A DNA stretch of 64,000 nt from Glandiceps talaboti (GCF_964340395.1 NC_135565.1:10178742-10242741), one strand, 5' to 3'. Shown: positions 48,567 to 62,456, counted from the stretch's first letter. A program made the numbers and translations. The notes: generated by a model not told the origin, from the letters alone.

Positions 48567-48943
48567 AAGGTCTAACAAAAATAATTGTGTGGTTCTGATT
48601 ATGCTCAATTTTAGAATAGGTGGGGTAGGTAGATTTTTTATTTTATTTTTTTAATATACTTTTTTTCATATGTGAGTGTAGTTATGTTTTCTGTTATTTT
48701 CCATATGGTCTCTATGTTATTGGTTTCTTCTCATCAGATGTACGGCCATTACAGATTGGAAGAACAGTTTTATATTATCTTTTTAAGTTGATGTCAGTTT
48801 CCACATCCACTATTTCTTGCAAGACTTCACAATTTCGCGATTTTATTAATTTTTTCTTGAATATGGAAAAAAAAAGTTCAGGGTTGGCAGTGACAACTAG
48901 GTGGGGTAAAGTAAATGGAACAAGCAATTTTTTTTAGGCCTAA
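48567..48943 (+). mobile_element. MITE family 3, copy 3
   Basis: Third copy in the same orientation only 300 bp after copy 2; ends ggtctaacaaaaataattgtgtgg and aagcaattttttttaggccta. The right end is the best preserved and shows the palindromic TTAGGCCTAA tip. Confidence 0.78.
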
Positions 48944-49744
48944 TAGACAAGCATTGTCAGAAGAGAATGTTATATCATTAGTTGAGGTAAATATATTACA
49001 TTTTAATACACAGTATTTAATTCATGTTTTGTCAACTTAGAATGATAGTGACAGATGAATTTCTCACTGTGAAAAATATTTAGCACATTTAAAAGTTTGT
49101 CACATAATTCATTTTCATTATGCAGCAGCATCAAAAAAATCTAAGTGACACAAGGTGAATTTATAATGATTTTTACTTGTGTGAAAAAAATACTTGGCAA
49201 AGCATAAAATCTCAGTTTAAGTCTAAGAGTATGTTAGGCCAAAAAAAACCACAATTGTTTCTGGTTAGGACAGTTTGTCTAAAATGGTGCGATGACGCAC
49301 ATTTTTTTTTAATTCTCAACAAATTTACTGTTCTTTTCATAGTACTTTTAGAACAAGTGTATATATGGGGCAGATGTCATTTGCTTGTTCATGATTGGCT
49401 CTGCAGTTGTCTTCACTGAAGTACATGTAGGGAGGGTTATTTTTTGTGTTTCCCCATGGATCTGCAGACTGCATGGGCTGGACAAACATACATGAAAAAA
49501 GATTGATGCGAGGGTATTGAAGTGATGCACAAGCTGACCAGAAACAATTCTTTTCTCTTTTTTTTTTGGCCTCATTAATGTCAATGTTTATCCCTGAATC
49601 CCTAAAGGCATTGCAATTTGTCTTCTGTTATAATAAGCACAGTTGATGGTACATGTAAAATATGAATTTTCGTGACATCTTTAGTCTTCTTTCTACAGCA
49701 GGTGGGGGTGGGGGTGGGGGGTATTTGTAAATTTGTATACAAAA

Positions 49745-50180
49745 ACTAACAAGTTGAAAAAGACAGGATTTATAATCGCTTCAATTATATCATCGACTTA
49801 TCTCTGTACATTGCTTGAATGCAAGTTTCACCAATAGCCAGTTATCGTGTATTTCATTTGAAAGGAAGTAGAACCTCATAATATGCAACAGAACAAGTTG
49901 AAGAAAACAATTTTATAATCGCTTCAATTATATCATCGACTTATCTCTGTATATCGCTTGAATACAGGGTTTGAGTTTCACCAATAGCAAGTTATTGTGT
50001 ATTTAAAGTAAGTAGAAATTCATAATATGCAACAGAACAAGTTGAAGAAAACAATTTTATAATCGCTTCAATTAATCGACTTATCTCTGTACATCGCTTG
50101 AATACAAGCTTGAGTTTCACCAATAGCAAGTTATTGTGTATTTAAAGTAAGTAGAAATTCATAATATGCAACAAAACTTC
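49745..50180. repeat. ~140-bp tandem repeat, 3 copies
   Basis: Unit aacaagttgaagaaaacaattttataatcgcttcaattatatcatcgacttatctctgta ... ttcataatatgcaacag; copies 2 and 3 are close, copy 1 diverged. Confidence 0.92.
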
Positions 50181-51560
50181 ACCCACTAAATGTACATGTA
50201 CATAATCCATCAAGCATATGTCCTTTTAAAGTAAGCAATTTGAGAGCTATAAAATGAAATGTCAAAACGCCATCATTAACTATTATATTATTACAATGTT
50301 GACCTTCAGTTTTTTTGTGATTACACAGTCTGTAGGTAGTATTGTATTTATACAGATAACAATTCCTTGAAGATATAATGATGACAAGAATGGCACTTAT
50401 TATTCATCACTTATTACATGTACACGACGTCAATCGTGACAAAAGAAAAGTCTTTAATTGACAAGGATACAGGAAAATGTAAATGTACCATCTTTCAAGT
50501 AAAACTATTAGTGCTATTTCGTATCTTTAGAAGTGCATCAATTCAAAATTCTGTCATTAACGCTGCCATAGCTGTAACTGCGTACTGGTGTATTATTTTA
50601 TTGATTAGACAACCAACAATATATTCACTGAAAATTGTTAAAATACCAATAATTAGACATTTGTACATGTCAATAAGAGAACTATTTTATCTATAAGTAG
50701 TATAGTAATAAGTTAAAATCGTGATTCACTGGGGGCATTATTTTGGAGTGCGGACCAAACTCAAATATTAAACTGATTGAATATATTGCACCATATTATG
50801 TGTACCGCTTCACAAATATGCTTGCCCACAGGTGATTCAATAAATTTCAAGAGCAATATTAGTAACTCATTACATTGTATATCTAAGAAAACAGTTTTAA
50901 AAACAAATTCCAGTTACAGCAAGTACAGCTTTAATATATGTTACCTTACTGTGTGGATTGTTGTTCAAGTTATCAGTTATGTCACAAAACATGAAAACTA
51001 ATGCATCTGATCTAGGTAGTAGGTAACCCACTTGTCGTTTGCTTCACTTTGAATTTCAGTTCAGTTCAGTATTTTTACTCTACATCAAGCCCTTGAAAAA
51101 GGCTATCCTGATACAACTTTAAATAAATGCTGATTTTTCAGTAAATCTTGGACTATATCTCTCAACACCACACCAAGTCTGTGGCCAAGCCAACACATAC
51201 GATTTATCTATACTCATATAAACATATCTCTGAAGTCATTACATCAATAAATGTCAAAAAATGTCAAAGTTTTTCAGTCAAGTCATATCCACATAATACA
51301 TGTACTAGGGAAAGATCTACTCTGTTTATATAGTAGATAATATGACACACTACAATGAGTCTATAAGTAAACAAATAGATAAACTTGTTTGTTATTGAGG
51401 CAATTCAAAACAGAAAAGATTTTGTTAAAACTAATATAGAATAGTTTAGCCGTTAGATTTTTACATACATTTTTATTTTCGTTTTCTCAATCTTCTTTTA
51501 CCTCACTTTGGTTTATTTTGTTATGTTTGTTCCTGTATATGTTTTTACTCATCTTTTTTA
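50181..51560. other. AT-rich non-coding stretch
   Basis: No arrays. ORFs of 61-92 codons (50418-50696, 50777-51001, 51148-51333) show no domain or splice support. Confidence 0.45.
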
Positions 51561-51564
51561 GTAG

Positions 51565-51640
51565 TTTATGTTTTTCAATTTTTTTGTTAGTGCTGCTCCT
51601 AACAATCTTGAACATCGAGCCCGATACAAAAAGGATGCAA

Positions 51641-51675
<35 letters not shown>

Positions 51676-51677
51676 AT
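51565..51677 (+). mobile_element. LINE-like 3' end with (AAAT)n tail
   Basis: gagcccgatacaaaaaggatgcaataaataaataaat: a short unique 3' end followed by an (AAAT)n tail, typical of a 5'-truncated non-LTR element. Confidence 0.45.
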
Positions 51678-51718
51678 ACTATAGTATTTGTGCTGTAAAC
51701 ATGTGGTATAATATATAT

Positions 51719-52058
51719 TTTACAACTGCCGACATCAGACCATAGAGGAAGAGGAGGGGTGGGGTGGGGCCTGTTACAAACAGCTCAAAAGTAAACAACT
51801 GAATTGGATTAAGAACAATTGGTACAACATGTTGATAGTACAGAGATTTGTAATACCTCTTTACATAATAGTTCACATTCACAAACAAATTAGAAGTTCC
51901 CCTGGCATTTCATGCACATATAAAGAGACCATCAAACTGTTCTTATCAAACCATGATATTCATGTTGTGCCAAGTGTTATTAATCCAATTCTGTTGTTTA
52001 CTTTCCTTGTTTGTAACAGGTTCGTTCGTCCACGGTCTCATGTCAGCAGTTGTATTTG
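51719..52058. mobile_element. MITE with ~110-bp terminal inverted repeats
   Basis: The left arm (ttacaactgccgacatcagacc ... ctgttacaaacagctcaaaagtaaacaactgaattggatta ... acaacatg) pairs with the right arm (catgttgtgccaagtg ... taatccaattctgttgtttactttccttgtttgtaacagg ... catgtcagcagttgta). About 340 bp in all with a ~110-bp middle. No coding capacity. Confidence 0.82.
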
Positions 52059-52697
52059 ACATAAAATAATGTAAAAATCACAAACATGCAAATCTATGAG
52101 CCTTAGGTGTTTTGACATAGAATATTTTGTCAATAAAAACACAAACATGAAAATAAAGCCTTGCTGTTTTGAAGTAGGTAATCTAATATTCAACTTTTTC
52201 AACTCAGGAAATACACTACCCATCTTAGTGGCTGGTAATGTCAACATACAGCAAATATTCCAACCCTAGTGACCAGTTATGTCAACATACTGCAAATATT
52301 TAAGATAATGACTACATACATAATCATGTGATGAATACATATAACATCTAACCTGCAAAATTGAAAGTTACATAATGTCTTTTACATAATTGTAAATTAT
52401 ACATATCTGGTCAGTACTGCATATTTAAATATATAATGGTACATAAAAACATAAAAGTATATAAAAAATTTTCATAATTTTAAATACTAAACAATGATTT
52501 TTTTAAATAACAGGTTCTTTTACAATTTCTGTTTATACATATTATCAATTTGTCACCAAAATTCACACACAATCTCAAAGCAGGAACAATTTAAAACCTA
52601 TTAATGAGAAATTGTGTCTGATTTTTGGCCAAAGCTTTTAGTAAACAGACACTACCATTAGCAAAATGTAAGGCATGGTAGATGGGACAGTGCAAAA
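52059..52697. other. AT-rich non-coding stretch
   Basis: Nothing recognised apart from a short duplicated block (cagttatgtcaacatac) near 52225-52290. Confidence 0.45.
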
Positions 52698-52757
52698 TGG
52701 TCACATGACTGGATTCTCTAGGCTAGTATATCAAGTCAGAGAGGCAAGTGTCTGGAC

Positions 52758-52934
52758 CAGTGTGCCGTGCCCTCTTAATGATAGCCAAATTTTATTGTTG
52801 TGAGTCAAAATGATGAAAACTGGCATTTCTTGCGAGTCACTACATAGTAAAAGATAGGGGAAAACCAAATTTTGGTGCATCACTAGAAATTGTGTGCGTC
52901 AGTGGTGTGTCAAATTGGCTTAGAAGGCACACTG
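52758..52934 (-). mobile_element. MITE family 1 (hAT-like), copy 3
   Basis: 177 bp from cagtgtgccgtgccctctta to ggcttagaaggcacactg, the reverse orientation of copy 2. Instead of a simple 8-bp duplication it is flanked by a ~58-bp direct repeat (52698-52757 and 52933-52991: ggtcacat.actggattctct ... gcaagtgtctggac). Confidence 0.85.
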
Positions 52935-53005
52935 GTCACATAACTGGATTCTCTAGGCTAGTATGTCAAGTCAGAGAGGCAAGTGTCTGGACTACTAAGT
53001 CCTTT

Positions 53006-53182
53006 CAGTGATTTTTTTAAGGGTGGTATTAAAGTTGGTAAAACTTACCTGAGTTTCCTGAGTCATTTTACCAGGGTTCCCTACCAAAATTATATTGCAT
53101 TACAATGTACCGGAACTATGCCAGTTTTACCAAATTTACCTGTCTGATACAGGGGGTTTCCCACACCTTAGCAAAAACACTG
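53006..53182 (+). mobile_element. MITE family 2 (CAGTG ends, 5-bp target duplication), copy 1
   Basis: 177 bp with ends cagtgatttttttaagg and ccttagcaaaaacactg, flanked by CCTTT on both sides (53001-53005 and 53183-53187). Internal taccagggttccc-type motifs repeat. It is the same family as 59448-59613. Confidence 0.83.
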
Positions 53183-53284
53183 CCTTTACATTCACTACAT
53201 ACTAGGTGTATCATATACTATGTTCTGACTACAAGTGTGAGTTTCACTCTGAGGTGACATAAAGTAGTAAAACTATTAAGTTGG

Positions 53285-53580
53285 ATTTGGGACCCGCTCA
53301 CACTGAATTTTTGTACCTGACACAGATCACATACCAACGAAGTCATCCAATATTGGCATAGCCTTCTTTTGATCCAATCAATTACCAATCCTGAACTTTA
53401 AACCTCGCACCCTCCTCATCTAGGAAACTACATACACTTTCCTAATCAAATGGAATTTTGTGTCAGACACAAATGATAAGTTGACTCTAAACCATTTCGG
53501 GACCCATTCACACTGAATTTTTGTACCTGACACAGCTCACATACCAAAGTCATCCAATATTAGCCTCACATCATTTACCT
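53285..53580. repeat. Direct duplication of ~75 bp
   Basis: gggaccc(g/a)(c/t)tcacactgaatttttgtacctgacacag(a/c)tcacatacc ... aagtcatccaatatt occurs at 53290 and again at 53499. Confidence 0.8.
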
Positions 53581-54283
53581 CTATAATCGTATTATGTACT
53601 CTATTTCCAACTCATTTAGCCCTTTACATTGTCATTGCATACAGAATTTGAGAAATAGCCAAACTCGATTAGTGAAAAGAAATTTTTTTGACCTCCAAAA
53701 TTGTTAATGTCTTTAAATATTTAGTTGAAATGTATATCATTTTCTTTCTCCTTTTTAGCAATAAAGTGAATAAATAAACAAATAAATAAATGAATAAATA
53801 AATAAGTAGAGATTCAATTTTGTTAACAAGATTTTGAATAGAGTGGTTGCTACTGAAGAACATAAATTAATGAATGTACTTTAGTAAAGTACAATTCCTG
53901 AGATGATGGTTCAGTCAATACTATATACATATCAAGACTTATGTAATTAATCATTCTATTTCAGTAGACATCTATTTTGTAATAGAAGACGTGATTAACT
54001 AGTGACTCCACATCTAACACATCCACAGTAATCCAGGGTTGCACACATACGTACATATTCATTACCTGGGATGTAGATAAGCACTCGTGACTGACAAAAA
54101 CAAACCCAACTACTCTGCAATGTTTCGCTGGCTACTTTTCAGGATTTCAAATTCTTTGTTTCTATGAGTATTATTTCCAACATTGAGGAGAGCCTCGTTC
54201 CTATGTATTACTGCCAACTTGTCACATATTAATTGGCTACTTTTAAAATTAGCGACATCCAATAGACTACTAAACATTGTATA

Positions 54284-54463
54284 CAGTGTGCCCGCTAAGC
54301 CAATAGGATGCATCACTGATGCACACAATTTCTAGTGATGCACCAGAATTTCTTGTAACAGTTCCCCTATTCCTTACTATGCAGTGGTGATGCACAAGAA
54401 ATGCCAGTTTTTCTCATTTTGACTCACGGCAACAAAATTTGGCTATCATTAGAGGGTGTACTG
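54284..54463 (+). mobile_element. MITE family 1 (hAT-like), copy 4, with 8-bp target duplication
   Basis: 180 bp from cagtgtgcccgctaagcc to ggctatcattagagggtgtactg. It is flanked by ATTGTATA on both sides (54276-54283 and 54464-54471), a clean 8-bp target-site duplication. Confidence 0.9.
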
Positions 54464-54939
54464 ATTGTATACTATTGGTAGTACCAAAATTATAACTTAA
54501 GTGGTAGTCCGAATAATCAATTTATTGCGATATCTAATATGAGTGATATAATGGTTGATAGTCAATAGAACATTGTAGCTGAAACAGATCAATTGGCCGC
54601 CCAAATCAAGCTGATGTACGGTGATAGTCCGGATGCCAACGTGGTTTCTAACTGTGGAGGTGTAAATCATAAATGATAATGATACCGTATAGGAACTAGA
54701 CTAAGAAGTTGAATGCAAGCTTCGTTAAGGAACATTCCCTACTGATATGAATAGCAAACTATATGCATTTACAGTAATAATATGAATCGCAAATTAGTGA
54801 CTTAAAGTACTGGTACATTGTATATATGATGTCTGTGAGTGTTGTCTAGCAAATGGAACTAAATTTGAACCGTGGACGTTTAACCAATAGGAAACAAATT
54901 AATCTCTCTACTGATGTCTCTCTGTCTGTTACATGAATT

Positions 54940-55890
54940 ATTGTACATGTATACATGTGTATATTATAACTAAAAATCATATTTACATGTATTATTAGTT
55001 TAAATATAGCTAAAAATCATATTTACATTCATTATTTTAAGCATAACGAAAATTACATATTTAAATTCATTATTCTAGATCATAGTTGGATATCAAATAT
55101 TTACATGTATTATTTCAAATATCAAAAAACATCATATTTATTTATTTTCATTAGTTTAAATATAACTTAAAATCTATTTGCAAGTATTAGTTTATACTAA
55201 AAATCATATTTACATTCATTATTCTAGATCATAGTTGGATATCAATTATTTACATGTATTATGTTAGAAAACATATAAAAAATTCTCTACATATTTTTTG
55301 GAAATATTTGAAACAATATTTAGTAGAGCAGTACAGGTAATTAAATTGTAACATTATTACATGTATCATGACTAAAATTCATATTTACATTAGATTCTAT
55401 ATCATGACAAAATCATATCTATAGTTATAATTCTAAATTATAGGATATACATTTACACATAATATTTTTATGCATCAATACTCCCATAAGTAATATTCAT
55501 CTTTACAAGTATTATTTTATATATGATAACGAAACATATTTACTTTATTAGGTCAAATGTCATAACTAAAAATCTATTTGTAAGTATTAGTTTATACTAA
55601 CATTCATAGTTACATTTATTAATTTCTATATAACGAAACGTCATATTTACTTTATTAGTTTCAATATCATTACTAAAACTCATATTACATATATTATTCT
55701 AAAACTAAACATTATATTTGCAAGTATTATTTCATATATCATAATGAAACATCTATTTTTTTAACATAACTAAAAAGAATATTCTTCTATTATAACTAAA
55801 AATCATACATGCATTATTCTAAAACTCCTTTTAATATAACTAAAAATTACATTTACATGTTTTCTTCTATATCATAACTAAAACTCATAT
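54940..55890. repeat. Degenerate AT-rich repeat (taactaaaaatcatatttacat)
   Basis: Roughly 25 decayed units of 35-50 bp built on ataactaaaaatcatatttacatgtattatt. Confidence 0.85.
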
Positions 55891-56282
55891 TTATATGAAC
55901 TCTGATATCCTATATCACAATTTGAATTCATATATACATGAACACGTACCCCGCCAATCTCAACATACGTACAAAATAGATCCATTGTCCGTACAAAGTT
56001 ACAAAGACCTGTGTCTGAGTAGAGATAATATTCATTCAAGTAATGTATTATCAAAACCATGCTGTTTGCCAACCATTGGTAATGTGCATTATACATTTAC
56101 AAGTAAGCCTCTTACAAATGAATGTCAGATCATATATTATATTATCACAGTTAGTAGACACAAAATACTAGTACCAGGCTAGGGCAAGCTTGTAAGCTAG
56201 CGTGGGTCAAAGTGGTACAAATAATTTGATGCGTTGATAACAATATGAACATAGGGCTTATTTATAAACACCTCACATTTAC

Positions 56283-56312
<30 letters not shown>
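56283..56312. repeat. Poly-A run (28 A)
   Basis: Long A run followed by actaaaaaaaaa; possibly a retroposition tail, but no element body is recognised to its left. Confidence 0.9.
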
Positions 56313-56318
<6 letters not shown>

Positions 56319-57875
56319 AAAACCTCACTATTCCAAGTTCAATATAAATCTTACAAAGAAAAACAATATCAAACACTAAACGAATCTCTTTCTGTTACTT
56401 TAACAGGTTCTGATCCCTTACAAAAGCAGTTTAAAAATACATACACACACACATACAAACAATGAACACACTCAACACAGACACACGCAACATACATGCA
56501 CACATAAAAATATACACACTTACACATATACATACCACTATAAATCTACTAAACTTACAAATTATCAATTAACCGATCTTACGAGAGTGCAGTGCATCAC
56601 TTACCATTTTATGAGTCGTCTGATTCGAGTTATCTATCACAAGAGTATTTGTCGATGTGGAGGCATTAAAGCAATTAATCCACTGTACTGTACTCTACTG
56701 GTACATACATATGTAATCTAATCGCTATTCAGTATATATCTCCTTTGTTCTCCTCTAAGCTGCAGCATGATTCGAATACAGTATACACTTCGTTATTATA
56801 CTCTCAACACACACAATGAAATACACTGCGCATTCCCACGTGTTTGCCACCTATCAATCATTCCTGCATAATTTTCATAAACTATTTAGTTATTTCGGAC
56901 TATTCTATATGCTCACTCAGTACTGCACTACCCATTATAATGCGATATTTATGACCTTCCACAACCACATAATCTGTTTTTTTCTTCTCCTTCTTTCACT
57001 ATCTCTTTACTGTCTAACCTTTCCGATCGTTTGCAATGACGCACGGCAAACGATAGTAGTTAATGTCAAGAAGTATCTGGCATCGTACTGATTGTGTGTA
57101 CGATGATACTTGATAAAGAAGAGCCATTGGAACTGACGCACTGCTATCAATCCGGTGAATTAATACTAACAATGTGTCTATGGTCTTGTAATGTAATAGT
57201 GTACAATGTCATGTCTTCACTGCTGTGTTAAACCGTTTGGTCAGTTTACACGTAATGTTACAGTCGCTATTCTAGCTATGTAGTTTGTCCCTTATAGGAC
57301 AGCTGTCCCTGCAGGCCATTGAAATGAATTCCCGAGTGAACATTTTGAAACTTGATCTGTGTGTAATTTAATGAATACCATTATTGTAGCAATCAGCAAC
57401 CGAGTAAATAAATCTACTGGGCTTTTAAATAGACTTCTCTATAGAGGAAAACATCTACAGTTGTATTTCAGGGCAGGAGGGTAAAAAGCCAAAGGCCAGG
57501 GTTTCATATTCAGGAATTCTTCCATTTGTTATCGTATCAGTCATAAGGATTACATAAAATCTTCTTTTGTTCAGGCCCAGCTTTTTTTGTTTAATTAGCT
57601 CTGAAAAACAACTGTTTTTAAACCTACATTTTAATCCAATTCCAACTGGTCCTATGAAGGGTTGAGTTTTTATTTATTTTCTTATCTATTAGTCTTTCAT
57701 ATACTGATATACAGACACCATTTCAGTGCTAAATACATTGTTCTCCCAATGGAACATGTTACAAGATTATATACACAGAAAAACAAATAAGACAAACTAG
57801 CACAAAACGTTACAGAGACACTGTACTTTTAAAAAGGTATCCAATTACATTACCAGATTTCATTCTTAAAATCTC
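56313..57875. other. Non-coding stretch
   Basis: No gene can be supported. A minus-strand ATG|GTAAGTG donor lookalike at 56602 follows a short open frame without a good acceptor. Confidence 0.4.
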
Positions 57876-58184
57876 TTTTAAAAATCGATGGGTTCAGAGT
57901 CGATCTTATGGATGGGGGTACATTGTTCCATAGAACAGCAGTTGGGTGGAACGGAGCTGGAAGGAGATATATTTATTCCTATTGAAAGGCAATGGATATG
58001 TATTCTATGATTCATTGTACAGGTTACATCTCGTTTCTTTGTTATCTTCACATAAGATGAATAATATAATATATATGAAAAAAAACACCACTTAATATAA
58101 TTAAACATCTGTCTATATTTTCAACATGACTTAGTCATAGTTAACCCTTTGTCAATGCAGAATCATGTCAAAGGTGCTTGTAAT

Positions 58185-58990
58185 GTCTTTAGGGTTAGGG
58201 TAGAAATAGGGTTAGACTTTAAATCATTGAAAAGTACATGTAACACTAGACTACATGAATTAATAGACACATTTATAGTCAAGATGGAGGGTGAGTTAAG
58301 GTTGGGATATGCCTATAGATTTCCTAAGCAACAGTATTAATGGCAAGGATGTAGAAAAGTGGACCACAGTAACAAAAGACACATATTTTATATTCAAGCT
58401 AGAGGGGTTCAGTTAGGGTTGAGATAGGTTTAGAATCCTTAATATACAGTCTAGAGGCTAGTTGTTGGGGTTGAATATGGAGCCTATAATATAGACAACT
58501 AACATATATAGTTGATAGGGTAATATTGGCAAGAATGCACGTGATCTTACTATATTCTCCCAGAAAAATACACATTTAATGATTTATATTCAACTAACAT
58601 ATATAGTTGATAGGGTGATATTGGCAAGAATGCACGTGATCTTACTATATTCTCCCAGAAAAATACACATCCAATGATTTATATTCAACTTCAAGCTAGA
58701 GTCTGAGGTCGGTTTAGGGTTGGGATAGGTTTAGCTTACATGTACCTAAAATAAACCTGATAGGGTATTATTGGCAATAATGTAGAATAGTGAACTACAC
58801 TAAATACAAGATACATACACATTTGTATTCACACTAGGGTGGTCGGTTTAGGGTTGGGATAGGTTTAGCCTCCCTAAAATAAACCTGACAGGGTATTATT
58901 ACCAATAATCTTACTATTACAACACAAGATACACATTTGTATTTAGGCTATAGGGAGTCAGGGTTCAAGTAAAGGTAAGGGTTAGGAATT
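58185..58990. repeat. ~100-130-bp degenerate tandem repeat
   Basis: Units share ggttagggttgggataggtttag ... gatagggtattattggcaagaatg ... acacatttatattc. One pair (58496-58585 and 58590-58682) is nearly identical and looks like a recent duplication. Confidence 0.85.
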
Positions 58991-59154
58991 GGGTTATTCT
59001 CCTTATTCTGTATACCTAACCTTGACTTGTAACTAACATCTGTAAATGAATCAACATTGATTCTGTACAAGACATGTGTCCTTGAACAGTTGGCTTGGTT
59101 TATTACATATAGTATATGATAGTATAGGGATCTAATGGTAAACATCTAGGATAT

Positions 59155-60060
59155 CAGTATCATTTTTATACACAAGTTCTTGACATGAATCTTTAAATTG
59201 CTTTATGTGATTTCATGTTAATGATAAACAACTCTCTAGCTCAGTCTCATTGTTAGACACAAGTTTTAGACATGTTTCTTCTTTTGATAATGTGATTTGA
59301 TGATGCATATATCGTAAACAATTAACCCACTGTTATCACTGTTACACCGAAGTTTTTAACATTTTACAGTCTTTTATTAATGTGATGATGATGGTAAACC
59401 GCGAACCAACTGGTATCACTGCTAGACACAAGTTCTTGATCAGGTCTCAGTGTTTTATTTAAGGGCGGTAAGTAGGTAAAATCTACCGGGGTTCCCACAT
59501 CATTTTACCGGGGTTCCCCACCTAAACTATGATACATTGCATGGGAAGCACTACCAGTTTTACCTCTTTCCCCCTTTCTGTTACCGGGGTTCCCAAACCT
59601 TAGCAAAACACTGGGTCTTAATTATTTGTATGTGATTTCATGACAATAGTAAACAACTCTAGCTATCAGTCTTATTTTTACACACAATTTTTTGACACTT
59701 TAATTTTTTAATAATGTGATTTTGTGATACTGGTAAACCTTTAAACCAACTGGTATTGCTGTTATACTAGAGTTTAGCACTGTCCTTTATTGAGTCTTCT
59801 GGGGGTTAGAAATGATTTGATGCCACGTTGGCACCCAGACTATTGTTAACGTTATACATAAGTTCTTGATCTTACATGTAATTACTGTACATGATTTCAC
59901 AGCAGTGGTAAACACCTTGCTATCATCAGTCTTATATTGTTACACCAGAGTTCTTTGTAACATTGGTCTTTAAATTTATCTGACAGATTTGTGAGATTTC
60001 CTGATAATGGTAACCCATGAAACTGTCACTGTTACACTTGATATCAATTCATTATCTCCG
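59155..60060. repeat. ~115-bp degenerate tandem repeat
   Basis: About 8 decayed units of tgatttcatgataatggtaaacaactc...tatcagtcttattgttacacacaagttcttgac, interrupted by MITE family 2 at 59448-59613. Confidence 0.8.
59448..59613 (+). mobile_element. MITE family 2, copy 2
   Basis: 166 bp with ends cagtgttttatttaagg and ccttagcaaaacactg, flanked by GGTCT on both sides (59443-59447 and 59614-59618). It contains three ccggggttccc motifs. It is inserted inside a degenerate tandem repeat (59160-60060). Confidence 0.85.
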
Positions 60061-60137
60061 TTTTAGTAATAACGACTTTAGGCACAGGTGGTTCCAATTA
60101 TGCTCAAAGTTTAGAATAGGTGGGGTAGGTAGATTTT

Positions 60138-60487
<350 letters not shown>

Positions 60488-60995
60488 TCTCTTTCTCACA
60501 TGTGTCTAGTTCAGGTAGTTATGTTTTCCATATGGTCTCTGTGTTATTGGTTTCTTCTCATCAGATGTACAGCCATTACAGATTGGAAGAAGAGTTATGT
60601 ATTGTCTTTTTAAATTGATATCAATGTCTGCAAACACTATTTCTTGTGAGACCACAGTTTTTGCGATTTTATTATTTTTTCCTCGAATACGTAAAGAAAA
60701 GTTTAGAGTCAGCAGTGAAAAACTAGATGCGGTCAAGTAACTGGACACAATTTTTTTTAGTAAGTTTTCATTGTTACACCTGATTTTTACGACTGCTTTT
60801 AAAAATGGATTTATATGTTTTTTTTATTATTCCAAAATGGCAGCCAGATATATTATTTACTCTAGCTGGTAATCCACATTGATGGCGGTCTTATTTAATA
60901 TTCCACATCTGTGCTGCGGACAAATATTTGTTGTAAATTTTAAAGGCTGAAGAAAGGATCTATATATTTGGTAGATTATTAGCTTGTAAAATTCA

Positions 60996-60997
<2 letters not shown>

Positions 60998-61040
<43 letters not shown>

Positions 61041-61275
61041 TATGAGTGTGTATGCATGTGTGTGTGTGTTTGTGTGTATGTGTATGTGTGTGTATGTGTA
61101 TGTATGTGTGTATGTGTATCATTATGTGTGTGAGTGTATATGTGTATGTGTGTGTGTTTGTGTGTGTGTATGTGTGTGTTTGTATGAGTGTGTATGCGTG
61201 TGTGTGTGTGAGTGTGTATGTGTGTTTGTGTGAGTGTGTATGTGTGTGTGTGTTTGTGTGTGTATGTGCATGTGT
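60998..61275. repeat. (TG)n with TGTATG/TTTG interruptions
   Basis: Dinucleotide run of about 275 bp; the MCVCVCV frames are artefacts. Confidence 0.97.
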
Positions 61276-61279
61276 AGGA

Positions 61280-62400
61280 ACTTACATTATGAGTCTAAAC
61301 AACATAATCATATATTATCCACTAAACAGACATGTAATTATAGATACAAGGATACTTTACTGTTCTAGCTATTACCTATTATGGATACATATAACTATGT
61401 GGTTTAAAACAAGCAGTCAAGCGTTAACAGAGTTCATATATCATTATAATCAAGTACAGTACAATGACGTCTTTCTAGACTAACATAACAGTAACAGGAT
61501 ATCAGCTTTGATAAATTCTTGCCATGAATGGACCAAAACAATTTCATCTTATACAATGACACATGATCTAAATCAATGCAAAAAAAACCCCCAACAATTT
61601 AAAAACAAATTTTAAAACCACTACATTATTATATGAAGACATTTACATTTATACATGTAGTTAAAACAAATTTTCTAAAATGAAAGGATATCAGATTTGG
61701 TTGGCTTTTGCAAAGAAACAAATCAAACACAGTAATGACAATTTAATGGTATATATTTTATGGACAAATTTATAATCTTTTAAATGTAAACTTGTCTAAG
61801 GTCAACATCAAAAAACACATCACTATCAATTTTGAATTTACAATGGAATCATGAATGACTACATTTGTATGAGATGATATTTTAAATGAATAAAATTTTC
61901 TGAAGTGAAAGGACAAGAGATTTGGTAACTTCTTGAAACCATGTTATAATTGTATATATATATGGATACAATATCTAAAGTCGATACAGAATGGATACAA
62001 TATCTAAAGTCGATAAAAAAAAACACCAATAAGAACCAACTATAAAGAGATGAGATGCCGTGGATTTCATGTATTTTGATTCATTTACTAGCAGTGCCTT
62101 AGAATGAAATAAATTCTTCACACAAATTTAGCCATCATCTCTACCTTACTTGTTCAAAGACAAATTATTCATGCATGCTAATAAGGTGGCTTGGATTAAT
62201 GGCATTTAAATAGGATATCCAAAGGTCAATCATCACTGCATTCACTATGTCCACATTACCAACAATGTAAAACATCTTTGATCTCTGTATACATACAATA
62301 CTGTAGTCTGGATGCTCACATGGTTTCTAACCAAACCACCCGAGGTGTGAGTGGAGGTGTAAATCGTAATGATACCGTATAGGAACTAGACTAAAAGTAG
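61280..62400. other. AT-rich non-coding stretch
   Basis: A short tandem (atggatacaatatctaaagtcgata) occurs at 61963-62015. No gene recognised. gatgctcacatggtttctaac...gtaatgataccgtataggaactagacta at 62310-62393 also occurs at 54630-54705. Confidence 0.5.
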
Positions 62401-62408
62401 ACTATCTG

Positions 62409-62456
62409 TATACATACATACATACATACATACATACATACATACGTATGTATGTA
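62409..62456. repeat. (CATA)n meeting (TATG)n head to head
   Basis: catacatacatacgtatgtatgtat: the tetranucleotide repeat switches strand at CGTA, giving a perfect palindrome of about 24 bp. Confidence 0.9.

Noticed and set aside
56580-56690. Minus-strand exon-like stretch ending ATG|GTAAGTG
   Set aside because: The donor is strong but no polypyrimidine acceptor precedes it and the encoded peptide resembles nothing.
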